Position numbers and translations under genes: made by a program. 64,000 nt of DNA from Streptomyces sp. R21 (GTDB lineage: Bacteria > Actinomycetota > Actinomycetes > Streptomycetales > Streptomycetaceae). Below, in pieces: positions 9,406 to 17,592 of the stretch (positions are counted from its first letter, which is position 1; each line of letters opens with the position of its first letter). The notes under the pieces were generated by a model that saw only the letters and a list, made by a program, of their open reading frames with translations, did not search any database and was not told the DNA's origin. The stretch covers positions 8,586,501 to 8,650,500 of the forward strand of contig NZ_CP163435.1 in assembly GCF_041051975.1 (NCBI RefSeq), given 5' to 3'.

Positions 9406-9425
9406 GCTAGCGCTCCGGCGCTAGC
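9406..9425. promoter_or_regulatory. Palindromic operator in front of RHH antitoxin
   Basis: A perfect inverted repeat GCTAGCGC-tccg-GCGCTAGC ends 8 bases before the antitoxin ATG at 9434. Ribbon-helix-helix antitoxins commonly bind such palindromes over their own promoter, so this is a strong candidate autoregulatory operator; the assignment is inference from position and symmetry. Confidence 0.65.
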
Positions 9426-9433
9426 TTCGAAGC

Positions 9434-9673
9434 ATGGCCAAGACACAGTTGAACGTCAGGGTGGACGAGGGCACCGCCCGGGCCGCCCGCGAGCGAGCCC
9501 TGGAGCGCGGCATGAGCGTGAACCGCTATATCGAGGAGCTGGTCAGGCAGGACACCGGCGAAGTGGGACACACCTTCGTCGAGGCCGCCGCCGACTTCAT
9601 GAAGCAGTACGAATCCGTCTTCGCCGACGAGTTCGGCGCTGACCGCGAAGGCACCCGCGAAGGTCGTCGTTGA
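9434..9673 (+). CDS. Ribbon-helix-helix antitoxin-like protein
   Basis: A 79-residue protein opening MAKTQLNVRVDEGTARAARERALERGMSVNRYIEELV, the classic beta-strand/helix/helix of the MetJ/Arc/CopG fold, with the TQLNVRV strand as the DNA-reading element. The C-terminal ~40 acidic residues (VEAAADFMKQYESVFADEF) look like a partner-binding tail of a type II antitoxin. It is followed four bases later by a Fic-like gene, and preceded by a perfect palindrome that it probably binds. Divergent from the ABC exporter. Confidence 0.82.
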   Translation: MAKTQLNVRVDEGTARAARERALERGMSVNRYIEELVRQDTGEVGHTFVEAAADFMKQYESVFADEFGADREGTREGRR

Positions 9674-9677
9674 TCCC

Positions 9678-10052
9678 TTGAGCAGTCTCAGAGTCGACCT
9701 TGCCTGGCTCCTCATGATCGCCGAACAGAAGACGCCCGGAGACCCCCAGGTCACCGACTGGGGAGCCCTCGTCGCCGCCGTCAGCCGGCACGAGGCGGAG
9801 ATATTCGGCATTCCCGTCTACGACAGCCCGCACAGCCGCGCCGCCGCGCTGCTGCAACTCCTGCTGCACGTCCCGGCACTCGAACGCTCCAACGCGATGT
9901 TCGCCACGGCCGTCGCGTACGCCTATCTCGTCGCCAGCGGCCTCAAGGTCGTCACCTCGCCCGAGCAGGTGCGTGAACTCGCACGGCTGGTCAAGGGCGG
10001 CGAGGCGACCGTCGCCGACATCGCGCGCGAGCTGCGCCGGTGGAGCCTATGA
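9678..10052 (+). CDS. Fic/Doc-like toxin-type protein, degenerate active site
   Basis: A 124-residue all-helical protein of the type often annotated in Streptomyces as the toxin component of a Fic family toxin-antitoxin system. The stretch RAAALLQLLLHVPALERSNAMFATAVAYAYLVASG sits where Doc has its HxFxDGNKRT loop, but only the His, an Asn and the overall pattern remain; the phosphate-binding Gly-Asn-Lys-Arg is replaced by ERSN. It may therefore not transfer nucleotides or phosphate as classical Fic/Doc do. The TTG start at 9678, four bases after the antitoxin stop, is the only reasonable one. It ends overlapping the convergent methyltransferase by six bases. Confidence 0.68.
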   Translation: MSSLRVDLAWLLMIAEQKTPGDPQVTDWGALVAAVSRHEAEIFGIPVYDSPHSRAAALLQLLLHVPALERSNAMFATAVAYAYLVASGLKVVTSPEQVRELARLVKGGEATVADIARELRRWSL

Positions 10053-10763
10053 GGCGTCCTGCTCGGACGCCGCCTCCGTCTCGGAGAGCCGAGGGCGCCA
10101 CGCGCTGCCCAGCACGCAGTACGAGGTGGGCAGCCGTGGCCCCTTCTCCGGCATCAACAGCTGTCGGTACGGGCCCAGTTCGAACCCCGCGTCGCGCAGT
10201 GCGGCGACCGGCTCCCGGGCCAGGTGGCAGCCGCCGTTGAGCCGCGGCCACAGCGTGCGGTCCAGTCCGCGCTGGGTGTACGACATCACCCGGCCGCCGC
10301 CCGCGCCGTGCTCGAAGAACCGCACGGTGGCGCCCGGCCGCAGCACCCGCCGCATTTCGCACAGGGCACGCGGCACGTCCCGGACGCTGCACAGCACCAG
10401 CGACAGCACCGCCGCGTCGAACGCCTCGCTCTTGACCGGCAGCGCCTCCGCCGCGCCCGGCACCACGTCGACGGGCACGTCCGCGCGCAGGGCCGCCTCC
10501 AGGGCCAACTGCCGCAGCAGCCGCTCGGGTTCGATGGCCACGACCTCCGAGACGGTGCTCGGATAGTGCGCGAAGTTCAGGCCGTTGCCCGCGCCGATCT
10601 CGATGACCCGGCCGGAGAGCCCGGCCAGCAGCCTGTCGCGCACGCCGCCCATGCCGAGCTTCGTCTCGGCGCTCACGCTGATGCGGGCGTAGTAGCGGGC
10701 GAACAGCGGATGGTGGACGGCGTCCCGCGGCACCTTGCCGGAGTCGGCGGACCGTAGCGGCAT
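10047..10763 (-). CDS. Class I SAM-dependent methyltransferase
   Basis: A 238-residue methyltransferase. Motif I, the SAM-binding loop, is RVIEIGAGNGLNFAHYP; the acidic end of strand beta-2 is VVAIEPE, and the post-motif region is FDAAVLSLVLCSV ... MRRVLRPGATVRFFEH. The pattern, including the long C-terminal part with GGCHLAREP, resembles UbiE/METTL7-like enzymes acting on small lipophilic molecules. The ATG at 10763 has GGGAGG upstream and fits better than the ATG 60 bases earlier. It converges on the Fic-like gene with a six-base overlap. Acceptor unknown. Confidence 0.85.
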   Translation of the reverse strand: MPLRSADSGKVPRDAVHHPLFARYYARISVSAETKLGMGGVRDRLLAGLSGRVIEIGAGNGLNFAHYPSTVSEVVAIEPERLLRQLALEAALRADVPVDVVPGAAEALPVKSEAFDAAVLSLVLCSVRDVPRALCEMRRVLRPGATVRFFEHGAGGGRVMSYTQRGLDRTLWPRLNGGCHLAREPVAALRDAGFELGPYRQLLMPEKGPRLPTSYCVLGSAWRPRLSETEAASEQDAS

Positions 10764-10878
10764 GAGGACCTCCCGGGGAGGACGGGCGTTACCCCGATTC
10801 TCCCCCGGACCGGTGCGCGGCACCCCCCGCCGCGCGGCCCGGGTCGTGCGCGGACCGCGCGGCGGGGACCGGGGCCGG

Positions 10879-11565
10879 TCAGGCCACGAAGTCGCGCACC
10901 TGCTCGTAGACGCCGTAGTCGTTGTTCATGTCGGTGTGCGAGATGCAGCCGACCTCGACGTTGGTGGCGCCGCTGAGGATCGCGGTGGTGTCCGGGGTGA
11001 GCAGGTCGTCGCAGTTCGACCAGTAGCTGGCGTAGGCGACGCTGCCCGGTGTCTCGTCCCCGGAGTTCAGCGAGGTGAGGAACGAGCTGCCGGTGTACAT
11101 CTCCGCGCAGGACGTGTAGAGCCACTTGCACCAGGAGGCCGTCGTGGTCCCGTGGTTCACCCCGGCGGCGGAGACGAAGTCGTCGACGTACGCGGTCCCG
11201 CCCAGGTTCTTCAGGTAGTACCGCGCGCTCAGCGCACCCATCGAGTGGACGACCAGGTCCACCTTGGAGGCGCCGGTCCTGGCGAGCACGCTCTTGACCT
11301 CGGTGGCCAGCTGCTGGGCGGTGGTCGCGTTCGACTGGGACCAGTCGTAGGACCACGCGTCCAGCTCGGAGGCGGAGTAGCCGTCCGCCTTGAAATCGGC
11401 GATCCAGTCGTCCCAGCTGCTCGACGAACTGCTGATCCCGTGCACGAAGACGATCGGGTTGTGGCTCGCGGCCTGGGCGGGGGAGGCGGTCAGGGAGAGC
11501 GACAGAAGGAGTGAGGCGGTCACGGCCGAGAGGACCGCGAGGATACGGCGCATGCTGCGTTGCAT
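10879..11565 (-). CDS. Secreted lipase/esterase, alpha/beta hydrolase (lipase class 2 type)
   Basis: A 228-residue secreted hydrolase. The N-terminus is a Sec signal (MRRILAVLSAVTASLLLSLSLTASPAQA, cleavage after AQA). The mature part begins SHNPIVFVHGISSSSSSW, the oxyanion-hole region of bacterial lipases, and the nucleophile elbow is VVHSMGALSARY; Asp and His candidates lie in DDLLTPDTTAIL and GCISHTDM. Two cysteine pairs fit an exported protein. It resembles Streptomyces triacylglycerol lipases. It is divergent from the LuxR-type gene and they share a 115-base promoter region with a long near-palindrome, suggesting that the regulator controls it. Confidence 0.88.
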   Translation of the reverse strand: MQRSMRRILAVLSAVTASLLLSLSLTASPAQAASHNPIVFVHGISSSSSSWDDWIADFKADGYSASELDAWSYDWSQSNATTAQQLATEVKSVLARTGASKVDLVVHSMGALSARYYLKNLGGTAYVDDFVSAAGVNHGTTTASWCKWLYTSCAEMYTGSSFLTSLNSGDETPGSVAYASYWSNCDDLLTPDTTAILSGATNVEVGCISHTDMNNDYGVYEQVRDFVA

Positions 11566-11644
11566 GGTGCCTCCTGATGGGGGTGGGGTTCCCCGGAGTG
11601 TCAGGCGGGGTCTACGCGCGCCGCATCGGCGAGATCGCCGGTCT

Positions 11645-11670
11645 TTACTAGTCAGTTAACCCACCAGTAA
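11645..11670. promoter_or_regulatory. 26-bp near-palindrome between lipase and LuxR gene
   Basis: The segment TTACTAGTCAG-TTAA-...-CCAGTAA, centred on GTTAAC, matches its own reverse complement at 20 of 26 positions and ends 10 bases before the LuxR start. It is the only obvious symmetric element in the lipase/LuxR divergent region and a candidate regulator site; the binding protein is inferred only. Confidence 0.5.
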
Positions 11671-11680
11671 CATCACTTGT

Positions 11681-13882
11681 GTGGCGCCTCCGTGGAACCC
11701 CCCGCCTCTTCCGCAGACTTCGGCACAGCCCGGCACACACGCGTGGCAGCACCTCGACCCCCCACTACCCGAGGGAGTCCGCGTACGGGTGCTGCGTGCC
11801 GCGCACGGCGACCCGCGCGCCGCCGTGGAACTCGCCTCGGTGCTCAGCGAACCCCAGCTCACCGGCCTCGAACCGCTCCCGGCGGAGCCCGCGACCCTGG
11901 CACCCGCCCTGCTGCGCGTCCACCGCGGCGAAGTGCGCGCCCTGCCCGAGGACACCCGGCGGCTCCTGCTGCTCGCCGCGGCCGACCAGCACCCCATCGC
12001 GACCCGCGCCTTCCTGCGCGCGGTCACCGCCGGCCGGCTCGACACCCGGCCCCTCGACGACGCCGAGGCCGCCGGGCTCGCCCACGCCACGGCCGGCGGG
12101 ATCGTCTTCCGCGACCCCTGGACGCGGATCGCCGCCTACGAGACCGCCTCCGCCGAGGACCGGCGCGAGGCCCACCACCTGCTCGCCCGGGTGCTGTGCG
12201 GCGAGGGCGAGTCACCCCGGCGCTCCTGGCACCGCGGCGCCGCCGCGCTCGGCCCCAGCAGGCGGCTCGCCGCGGAACTGCGCGCCGCCGCCGACGCTGC
12301 GCGCGGCGCAGGCGAACCCGCACTGGCCTGCGCCCTCGCCGAACGCGCCGCCACCCTGTCGCCCGAACCCCGCGACCGGGCACGGCTGTTCGCCCGGGCC
12401 GCCGCCGACGCCTGGCACTCCGGCGACGGCGACCGCGCACGCCGCCTCGTCGCCCACACCGACGACGACGCCCTCGGCGGACTGCTCGCTCTACGCGCGG
12501 GGAACGCCACGGAGGCCTTCGACGCGCTGCTGACGGCGACGGTCCGCCTCGCGGGCGACGAAGCCCGCAAGGACCGTCCCGACGCGGCTGTCCACTTGCT
12601 CGCCCGCGCCACCGAAGCCGCCATCTACACCGGCGACCTGCGCCGCTGCCGCGAGGCTGCCGCCGTCGCCGACCGGCTCGGGATCGCGGTGCCCGGCACG
12701 CTCGGCGCACTCGCCGCCGCCTTCGAGGGCCGTTACGACGACGCCCGCGACGCACTCCAGGCGACCGCCGGACGCTGCGGTCCCGGCGGCGACCCCACCC
12801 TGCTGATCCACTCCGGGATCGCGGCGCTGATGCTCGGCGACCACACCGGGGCTGCCACGGCCACCGTGCGGGCGGCGGCCGCGGCCCGGAGCAGAGGCGA
12901 TGCGGTCACCGTTCCGCAGGCGATGGAGTTCCGGGCGTACGCCGACTTCTGGACCGGGCGTCCGCGCGCCGCCGAGGCGGGGGCGCTGGAGGCGCTGCGG
13001 CAGGCGCATGCCACCGGCCAGGACAACGGAGCCTGCCATCTGCAGGCCGCCCTCGCCCTGTTCGCCGCCGTCGCCGGCGACGAGGACGTGTGCCGGGAGC
13101 GCGCCGAGGCCGCCCGCTCCTACGCGCTGGCTCGCGGGCTCGGCCTGCCCGCCGCGCTGTCGCTGTTCGCCCTCGCCTTCCTCGACCTCAGCACCGGTCG
13201 CTTCGCCGCCTCCGGGGCCCGGCTGCGGGCGCTCGCCGGATTCGGCCCGGGACACGGCCACCGGGCCATCCGCCACCTCGCCACACCGCTCTACGTCGAA
13301 GCCGCCGTCCACACCGGCGACACCCGCGTCGCCGTGGCCGCCCACGCCGACTACGACCACTGGGCGCGCACTGTCCGCAGCCCCGACGACCTCGCCCTCA
13401 GCGCCCGCTGCCGGGCCCTGCTCGCCACGGGTGAGGACGCCGTCGAGCACTACCGCACCGCACTCGACCTGCATGCCGTCGGCACCCGGGAGTTCGAACG
13501 CGCCCGCACGGAGCTGCTGTTCGGCGCCGCCCTGCGACGGCTGCGCCGGCGTACCGAGGCCCGCGACCGGCTGCACAGCGCCCTCGAAGCCTTCGAGCAC
13601 TTCGGCTCCCCGCACTGCGCGGCCCGGGCACGCGGCGAACTGCGCGCCCTCGGCGAACCGGCCGCGCAGGCGAACGGCGCCGACGACCTCGCCGCCCGCC
13701 TCACCGCCCAGCAGCTCATGATCGCCCGCATGGCCGCGGAGGGAGCCACCAACCGCGAGATCGCCAGCCGTCTGCTCCTCAGCCCCCGCACCATCGACCA
13801 CCACCTGCGCGGTGTCTTCGCCCGCCTGGACATCCGCTCACGGATCGAGCTGGTCCGGCTGCTGGGGGAGGACAGGGAGTGA
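11681..13882 (+). CDS. Large LuxR-family transcriptional regulator, no visible ATPase
   Basis: A 733-residue regulator with a C-terminal LuxR helix-turn-helix: RMAAEGATNREIASRLLLSPRTIDHHLRGVFARLDI. The preceding ~600 residues are Ala/Arg-rich helical repeats like the sensor part of LAL (large ATP-binding LuxR) regulators, and the first 170 residues resemble the winged segment that follows the STAND ATPase (AADQHPIATRAFLRAV). A Walker A P-loop is not visible, so this is either a naturally truncated LAL protein or begins downstream of a lost ATPase. The GTG start at 11681 is the first possible. It likely regulates the divergent lipase. Confidence 0.85.
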   Translation: MAPPWNPPPLPQTSAQPGTHAWQHLDPPLPEGVRVRVLRAAHGDPRAAVELASVLSEPQLTGLEPLPAEPATLAPALLRVHRGEVRALPEDTRRLLLLAAADQHPIATRAFLRAVTAGRLDTRPLDDAEAAGLAHATAGGIVFRDPWTRIAAYETASAEDRREAHHLLARVLCGEGESPRRSWHRGAAALGPSRRLAAELRAAADAARGAGEPALACALAERAATLSPEPRDRARLFARAAADAWHSGDGDRARRLVAHTDDDALGGLLALRAGNATEAFDALLTATVRLAGDEARKDRPDAAVHLLARATEAAIYTGDLRRCREAAAVADRLGIAVPGTLGALAAAFEGRYDDARDALQATAGRCGPGGDPTLLIHSGIAALMLGDHTGAATATVRAAAAARSRGDAVTVPQAMEFRAYADFWTGRPRAAEAGALEALRQAHATGQDNGACHLQAALALFAAVAGDEDVCRERAEAARSYALARGLGLPAALSLFALAFLDLSTGRFAASGARLRALAGFGPGHGHRAIRHLATPLYVEAAVHTGDTRVAVAAHADYDHWARTVRSPDDLALSARCRALLATGEDAVEHYRTALDLHAVGTREFERARTELLFGAALRRLRRRTEARDRLHSALEAFEHFGSPHCAARARGELRALGEPAAQANGADDLAARLTAQQLMIARMAAEGATNREIASRLLLSPRTIDHHLRGVFARLDIRSRIELVRLLGEDRE

Positions 13883-14179
13883 GAGCCTGCGTCCGGGGCG
13901 CCGGAAGACCGTCTCGGGCACGTGGGCGCCGCCGTAGATCACTGTCCAGCAGTGCCGGCAGAAGATCGCGTCGATGTCCTCGTCGAGCTGCACCTCGGCC
14001 CGCCGGGGAAGATCCCTGACGACGTCGAAGTCGATCGGATCGACCAGGGGACAGTAGGGGCCGCCCTGGCTGGGGCGGAAGGGCTGGTCGGTGGCGGGGT
14101 GCGGCTGCAGCCGGTTCCCGGCGGCGAGGAGTGCCTTCACCAGCGGCAGTAGATGTTCGTGCTCGTAGCCGATGCCCAC
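13838..14179 (-). CDS. Conserved hypothetical protein next to bioD
   Basis: A 113-residue protein of unknown function. Readable features are a hydrophilic N-terminus (GIGYEHEHLLPLVKALLAAGN), a Pro-rich loop (QPHPATDQPFRPSQGGPYCPLVDP) and a CRHC motif (DAIFCRHCWTVIYGG), a possible metal site together with Cys in GGPYCP. The GTG at 14179 is chosen because the longer frame upstream reads antisense-like through bioD. It lies 10 bases after the bioD stop, so it is probably the last gene of the bio operon. Its 3' end overlaps the convergent LuxR gene by 45 bases. Confidence 0.62.
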   Translation of the reverse strand: MGIGYEHEHLLPLVKALLAAGNRLQPHPATDQPFRPSQGGPYCPLVDPIDFDVVRDLPRRAEVQLDEDIDAIFCRHCWTVIYGGAHVPETVFRRPGRRLSLPVLPQQPDQLDP

Positions 14180-14189
14180 GGTGCTTCCC

Positions 14190-14912
14190 CTACGCCTGCG
14201 GTGTTTCCCGCGCCGTGAACGCCTCCGAGTCCCATGTCCCGCCGAGCCGCGGAGCAAGCCAACCCGCTGCCGCCGCACGGAAGTCGGCGGGTGGGAGGGC
14301 CCCGGCCCCCTCGGGCACCGACCCGAGCAGGGAAGCTTCGGCCACGTTCGGAAGATCCGCGAGGTTGCAACGGGCGGCCAGGTCGGGGGACTTGGGCCAG
14401 CTGCCGATGACCACACCCGCGAAGTCGAGCCCACGGGCCCGCAGTTCGTGCGCCGTCAGTTCCGTCGTGTTGAGCGTGCCGAGCCCCGCGGCGGCGACCA
14501 CCAGCACCGGAGCCGCCAGCAGCCGGGCCGCGTCCGCGAGCGTGCCGCCCTCGTCGTCGAAACGGACGAGGAGACCGCCCGCGCCCTCGACCAGCACCAG
14601 GTCGTGGTCGACGGCGAGCTTGGCCGCGGCCTCCGCCACCTCGTGCGGTCGCACCGGCGCGAGACCGGCCCGGCGTGCGGCGGTCCCGGGCGCCAACGGC
14701 TCCGGATAGCGGGCGAGTTCACGTGTCGTGACCGGGCCCGCGAGCCGGGCCACCTCGTCGGCGTCGCCGCGCTCGTCCGGCCGTACACCCGTCTGGGCGG
14801 GCTTGAGCACGGCCACCGAGCGCCCGGCGGCGACCGCCACCGCGGCGACGGCGGCGGTCGTGACCGTCTTGCCGATCTCCGTGCCCGTCCCCGTGATCAC
14901 CAGTACCGACAT
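14190..14912 (-). CDS. bioD: Dethiobiotin synthetase
   Basis: A 240-residue P-loop enzyme that makes dethiobiotin from 7,8-diaminopelargonate, CO2 and ATP, the penultimate biotin step. The N-terminus VLVITGTGTEIGKTVTTAA is the modified P-loop of BioD, with VLKPAQTG for diaminopelargonate binding and LVEGAGGLLVRF as the second active-site strand. It follows bioA by six bases in the order bioB-bioA-bioD. Confidence 0.96.
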   Translation of the reverse strand: MSVLVITGTGTEIGKTVTTAAVAAVAVAAGRSVAVLKPAQTGVRPDERGDADEVARLAGPVTTRELARYPEPLAPGTAARRAGLAPVRPHEVAEAAAKLAVDHDLVLVEGAGGLLVRFDDEGGTLADAARLLAAPVLVVAAAGLGTLNTTELTAHELRARGLDFAGVVIGSWPKSPDLAARCNLADLPNVAEASLLGSVPEGAGALPPADFRAAAAGWLAPRLGGTWDSEAFTARETPQA

Positions 14913-14918
14913 TCCGGT

Positions 14919-16199
14919 TCAGCCTTCCTGAGCGGCCGCGCAGACGGCGCGCGTGATCCGGGCGACGTCCGCGTCACCCGTGACGTACGGCGGCATGGTG
15001 TAGACGAGGTCGCGGAAGGGGCGCAGCCACACGCCCTCGCGCACCGCGGCCCGCGTCGCCGCCGCCATGTCGATGTCGTGGTCGAGCTGCACCACGCCGA
15101 TCGCGCCGAGGACGCGGACATCCCGCACCCCCGGCAGCTCCGCCGCCGGTGCCAGCCCGTCCCGCAGGCCCGTCTCCAGTCGCTTGACCTCGGCCTGCCA
15201 GTCCTGCCCGAGCAGCAGGTCGAGGGAGGCGCAGGCCACGGCGGCGGCGAGGGGGTTGCCCATGAAGGTCGGCCCGTGGGCGAGCACCGGCACCGCGCCG
15301 CGCGAGATGCCATCGGCGACCCGGGCCGTGCACAGCGTGGCCGCCATCGTCAGGTAACCGCCGGTCAGCGCCTTGCCGACGCACATCACGTCCGGCGTCA
15401 CGCCCGCGTGGTCCGCCGCGAACAGTGCGCCCGTGCGGCCGAAGCCGGTCGCGATCTCGTCGAACACGAGCAGCACGTCGTGCGCGTCGCACGCCTCGCG
15501 CAGCACCCGCAGATAGGCGGGGGAGTGGAAGCGCATGCCGCCGGCGCCCTGCACGACCGGCTCCACGATCACCGCGGCCAGTTCGTCGGCGTGCCGCTCG
15601 ATCAGCTCGCGCAGCTGGTCGGCGTACGACTCCTCGTACTCGGCCGGTGGCGCGTCGGCGAACACCTGGCGGTGCAGCACGCCCTGCCACAGCTCGTGCA
15701 TCCCGCCCTCGGGGTCGCACACCGACATCGGCTGCCAGGTGTCGCCGTGGTAGCCGCCGCGCCAGGTCAGCAGGCGCTGCTTGGCCGGGCGGCCGAGCGA
15801 ACGCCAGTACTGAAGGCACATCTTGACGGCGACCTCGACGGACACCGAGCCGGAGTCGGCCAGGAAGACATGCTCCAGGCCCTCGGGAGACATGTCGACA
15901 AGGCGCTTCGCCAGCTGGACGGCGGGCTCGTGGGTGAGCCCGCCGAACATGACATGACTCATGCGCCCCAGCTGGTCGCGCGCCGCGTCGTTGAGCACCG
16001 GGTGGTTGTAGCCGTGGATCGCCGACCACCAGGACGACATCCCGTCGATCAACTCGCCCGAGCCGTCCGCAAGGCGCAGCCGCACCCCGCTCGCCGACTC
16101 CACGACGAGCGGTTCCTGACGGCCGGGCATCGGCCCGTACGGATGCCAGACGTGCCGCCGGTCGAGGTCCAGCAGCTCGCCCACGGACAGATCAGGCAT
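14919..16199 (-). CDS. bioA: Adenosylmethionine-8-amino-7-oxononanoate aminotransferase
   Basis: A 426-residue PLP fold-type I aminotransferase that converts KAPA to DAPA using SAM as amino donor. Visible motifs are HVWHPYGPM at the start, SSWWSAIHGYNHP (substrate site), DSGSVSVEVAVKM, YHGDTWQPMSV, the Asp that binds the pyridine nitrogen in VFDEIATGFGRTG, and the Schiff-base lysine in CVGKALTGG. The ATG at 16199 overlaps the bioB stop by eight bases; a longer open frame upstream is only bioB read in another frame. Confidence 0.96.
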   Translation of the reverse strand: MPDLSVGELLDLDRRHVWHPYGPMPGRQEPLVVESASGVRLRLADGSGELIDGMSSWWSAIHGYNHPVLNDAARDQLGRMSHVMFGGLTHEPAVQLAKRLVDMSPEGLEHVFLADSGSVSVEVAVKMCLQYWRSLGRPAKQRLLTWRGGYHGDTWQPMSVCDPEGGMHELWQGVLHRQVFADAPPAEYEESYADQLRELIERHADELAAVIVEPVVQGAGGMRFHSPAYLRVLREACDAHDVLLVFDEIATGFGRTGALFAADHAGVTPDVMCVGKALTGGYLTMAATLCTARVADGISRGAVPVLAHGPTFMGNPLAAAVACASLDLLLGQDWQAEVKRLETGLRDGLAPAAELPGVRDVRVLGAIGVVQLDHDIDMAAATRAAVREGVWLRPFRDLVYTMPPYVTGDADVARITRAVCAAAQEG

Positions 16200-17433
16200 T
16201 GGGCGCGAGATCCGTTCCGGCACCCCGGCGGCGCACCGCGACGAGATCCGTGCGCGCCTCGGACGCGTCCTGCGAAGCCGAAGCCGAAGCCGAAGCCGAA
16301 GCCGCGGTCGCGGTCGAAGCCGGCGCCGAGCCGCAGACGCCGCCCCCTTCATGCGACCCGCAGCCCGCACCCTCGTGCGACCCGCACCCTCCGGCGCCCG
16401 CGTGCGAGCCGCAGCCGCCTGCCGCCGTGGCGCGGTGCTCCGGCAGCGTGATCTCGCCCGCACCCTCCACCTCGAAGCCGGCGTCCGCGATCATGTCGAG
16501 GTCGGCCTTGCCGGCCTGGCCCTCGCTGGTGAGGTAGTCGCCGAGGAAGATCGAGTTGGCCAGGTTGAGCGCGAGCGGCTGCATCGAGCGCAGATGGACC
16601 TCGCGGCCGCCCGCGATGCGCACTTCCACGTCGGGGCAGACGAACCGGACCATCGCGAGGATCCGCAGACAGCGCTGCGGGGTGAGGTTCCACTCCTTGG
16701 CGAGCGGGGTGCCCTCGAAGGGGATCAGGAAGTTGACCGGAACCGAGTCGGGGTCGAGTGCGCGCAGCGCGTACACGACGTCGACGAGGTCCTCGTCGCT
16801 CTCGCCCATGCCCGCGATGAGCCCCGAGCAGGCGGACAGGCCCGCCGCGTGCGCCTTCTGGACCGTGTCCACCCGGTCGGCGTACGTGTGCGTGGTCGTG
16901 ATGTCCCCGTACGTCCCCTCGGACGTGTTGAGGTTGTGGTTGTAGGCGTCCGCGCCCGCCTCGCGCAGCCGCTCGGCCTGACCGTCGGAGAGCAGGCCCA
17001 AGCAGGCGCACACCTCGACGCTCTCGTTCTGGTCCTTGATCGCCTTGATCGTGTCGGAGACCCGGTCCACGTCACGGTCCGTCGGGCCGCGGCCGCTGGC
17101 CACCAGACAGACCCGCTTGGCCCCTCCGGCCAGCCCGGCCGCCGCGGCCTGCGAGGCCTCGTCGGGCTTCAGCCAGGTGTACTTCAGGATGTCGGCCTTG
17201 GAACCGAGGCGCTGGGAGCAGTACGAGCAGTCCTCGGGACACAAGCCGGACTTGAGGTTGACCAGGTAATTCAGTTTCACGCGGCGGCCGAACCAGTGCC
17301 GGCGCACCTTGCCGGCCGCGGCCACCACGTCCAGCACGTCGTCGTCGGAGGTGGCCAGTACGGCCAGCGCCTCGTCGCGGGTCGGCAGCTCGCGCCGAAG
17401 CCCCTTGTCCACCAGCGTGTTCAGCAGGTCCAT
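16192..17433 (-). CDS. bioB: Biotin synthase with Cys/His-rich C-terminal tail
   Basis: A 413-residue radical-SAM enzyme that inserts sulfur into dethiobiotin. The 4Fe-4S cluster motif is CPEDCSYCSQ, with the auxiliary-cluster residues in VEVCACLGLLS and in the AGGREVHLRS region. The family core ends near residue 340; here about 65 more residues follow, with four Cys and three His in repeated CGSH units (coded by 16330-16424) and an Ala/Ser run coded by five exact gaagcc repeats (16274-16303). Such tails are seen in actinobacterial BioB; metal or cluster delivery is a guess. ATG at 17433. First gene of bioB-bioA-bioD. Confidence 0.95.
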   Translation of the reverse strand: MDLLNTLVDKGLRRELPTRDEALAVLATSDDDVLDVVAAAGKVRRHWFGRRVKLNYLVNLKSGLCPEDCSYCSQRLGSKADILKYTWLKPDEASQAAAAGLAGGAKRVCLVASGRGPTDRDVDRVSDTIKAIKDQNESVEVCACLGLLSDGQAERLREAGADAYNHNLNTSEGTYGDITTTHTYADRVDTVQKAHAAGLSACSGLIAGMGESDEDLVDVVYALRALDPDSVPVNFLIPFEGTPLAKEWNLTPQRCLRILAMVRFVCPDVEVRIAGGREVHLRSMQPLALNLANSIFLGDYLTSEGQAGKADLDMIADAGFEVEGAGEITLPEHRATAAGGCGSHAGAGGCGSHEGAGCGSHEGGGVCGSAPASTATAASASASASASQDASEARTDLVAVRRRGAGTDLAPNA

Positions 17434-17592
17434 GAGGCCCGATCCTGACGTATGCGAGCGGTCCGGGCCAAGGAGAGTTTGCACAAGAGAGACGGATCGA
17501 CGTGTGGGTATTGCCACATCCTGGGCGGCAGACCGGGCCGCTAGGGTCTGTGAACTGCCTACAAAACAAGACACCCGAGGCCCGGAGGACAC
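17434..17592. promoter_or_regulatory. Divergent bioB/bioF promoter region
   Basis: The 159 bases between the start codons of bioB (minus) and bioF (plus) must hold both promoters. A small inverted repeat TGTGG-gtattg-CCACA lies at 17503-17518, in the middle of the gap, and is the best visible candidate for a biotin-regulator site. No recognisable BirA or BioQ consensus could be assigned with confidence. Confidence 0.4.

Noticed and set aside
14919..16463. A 514-residue form of BioA
   Set aside because: The first 88 residues are Arg-rich out-of-frame reading of bioB; the ATG at 16199 fits BioA.
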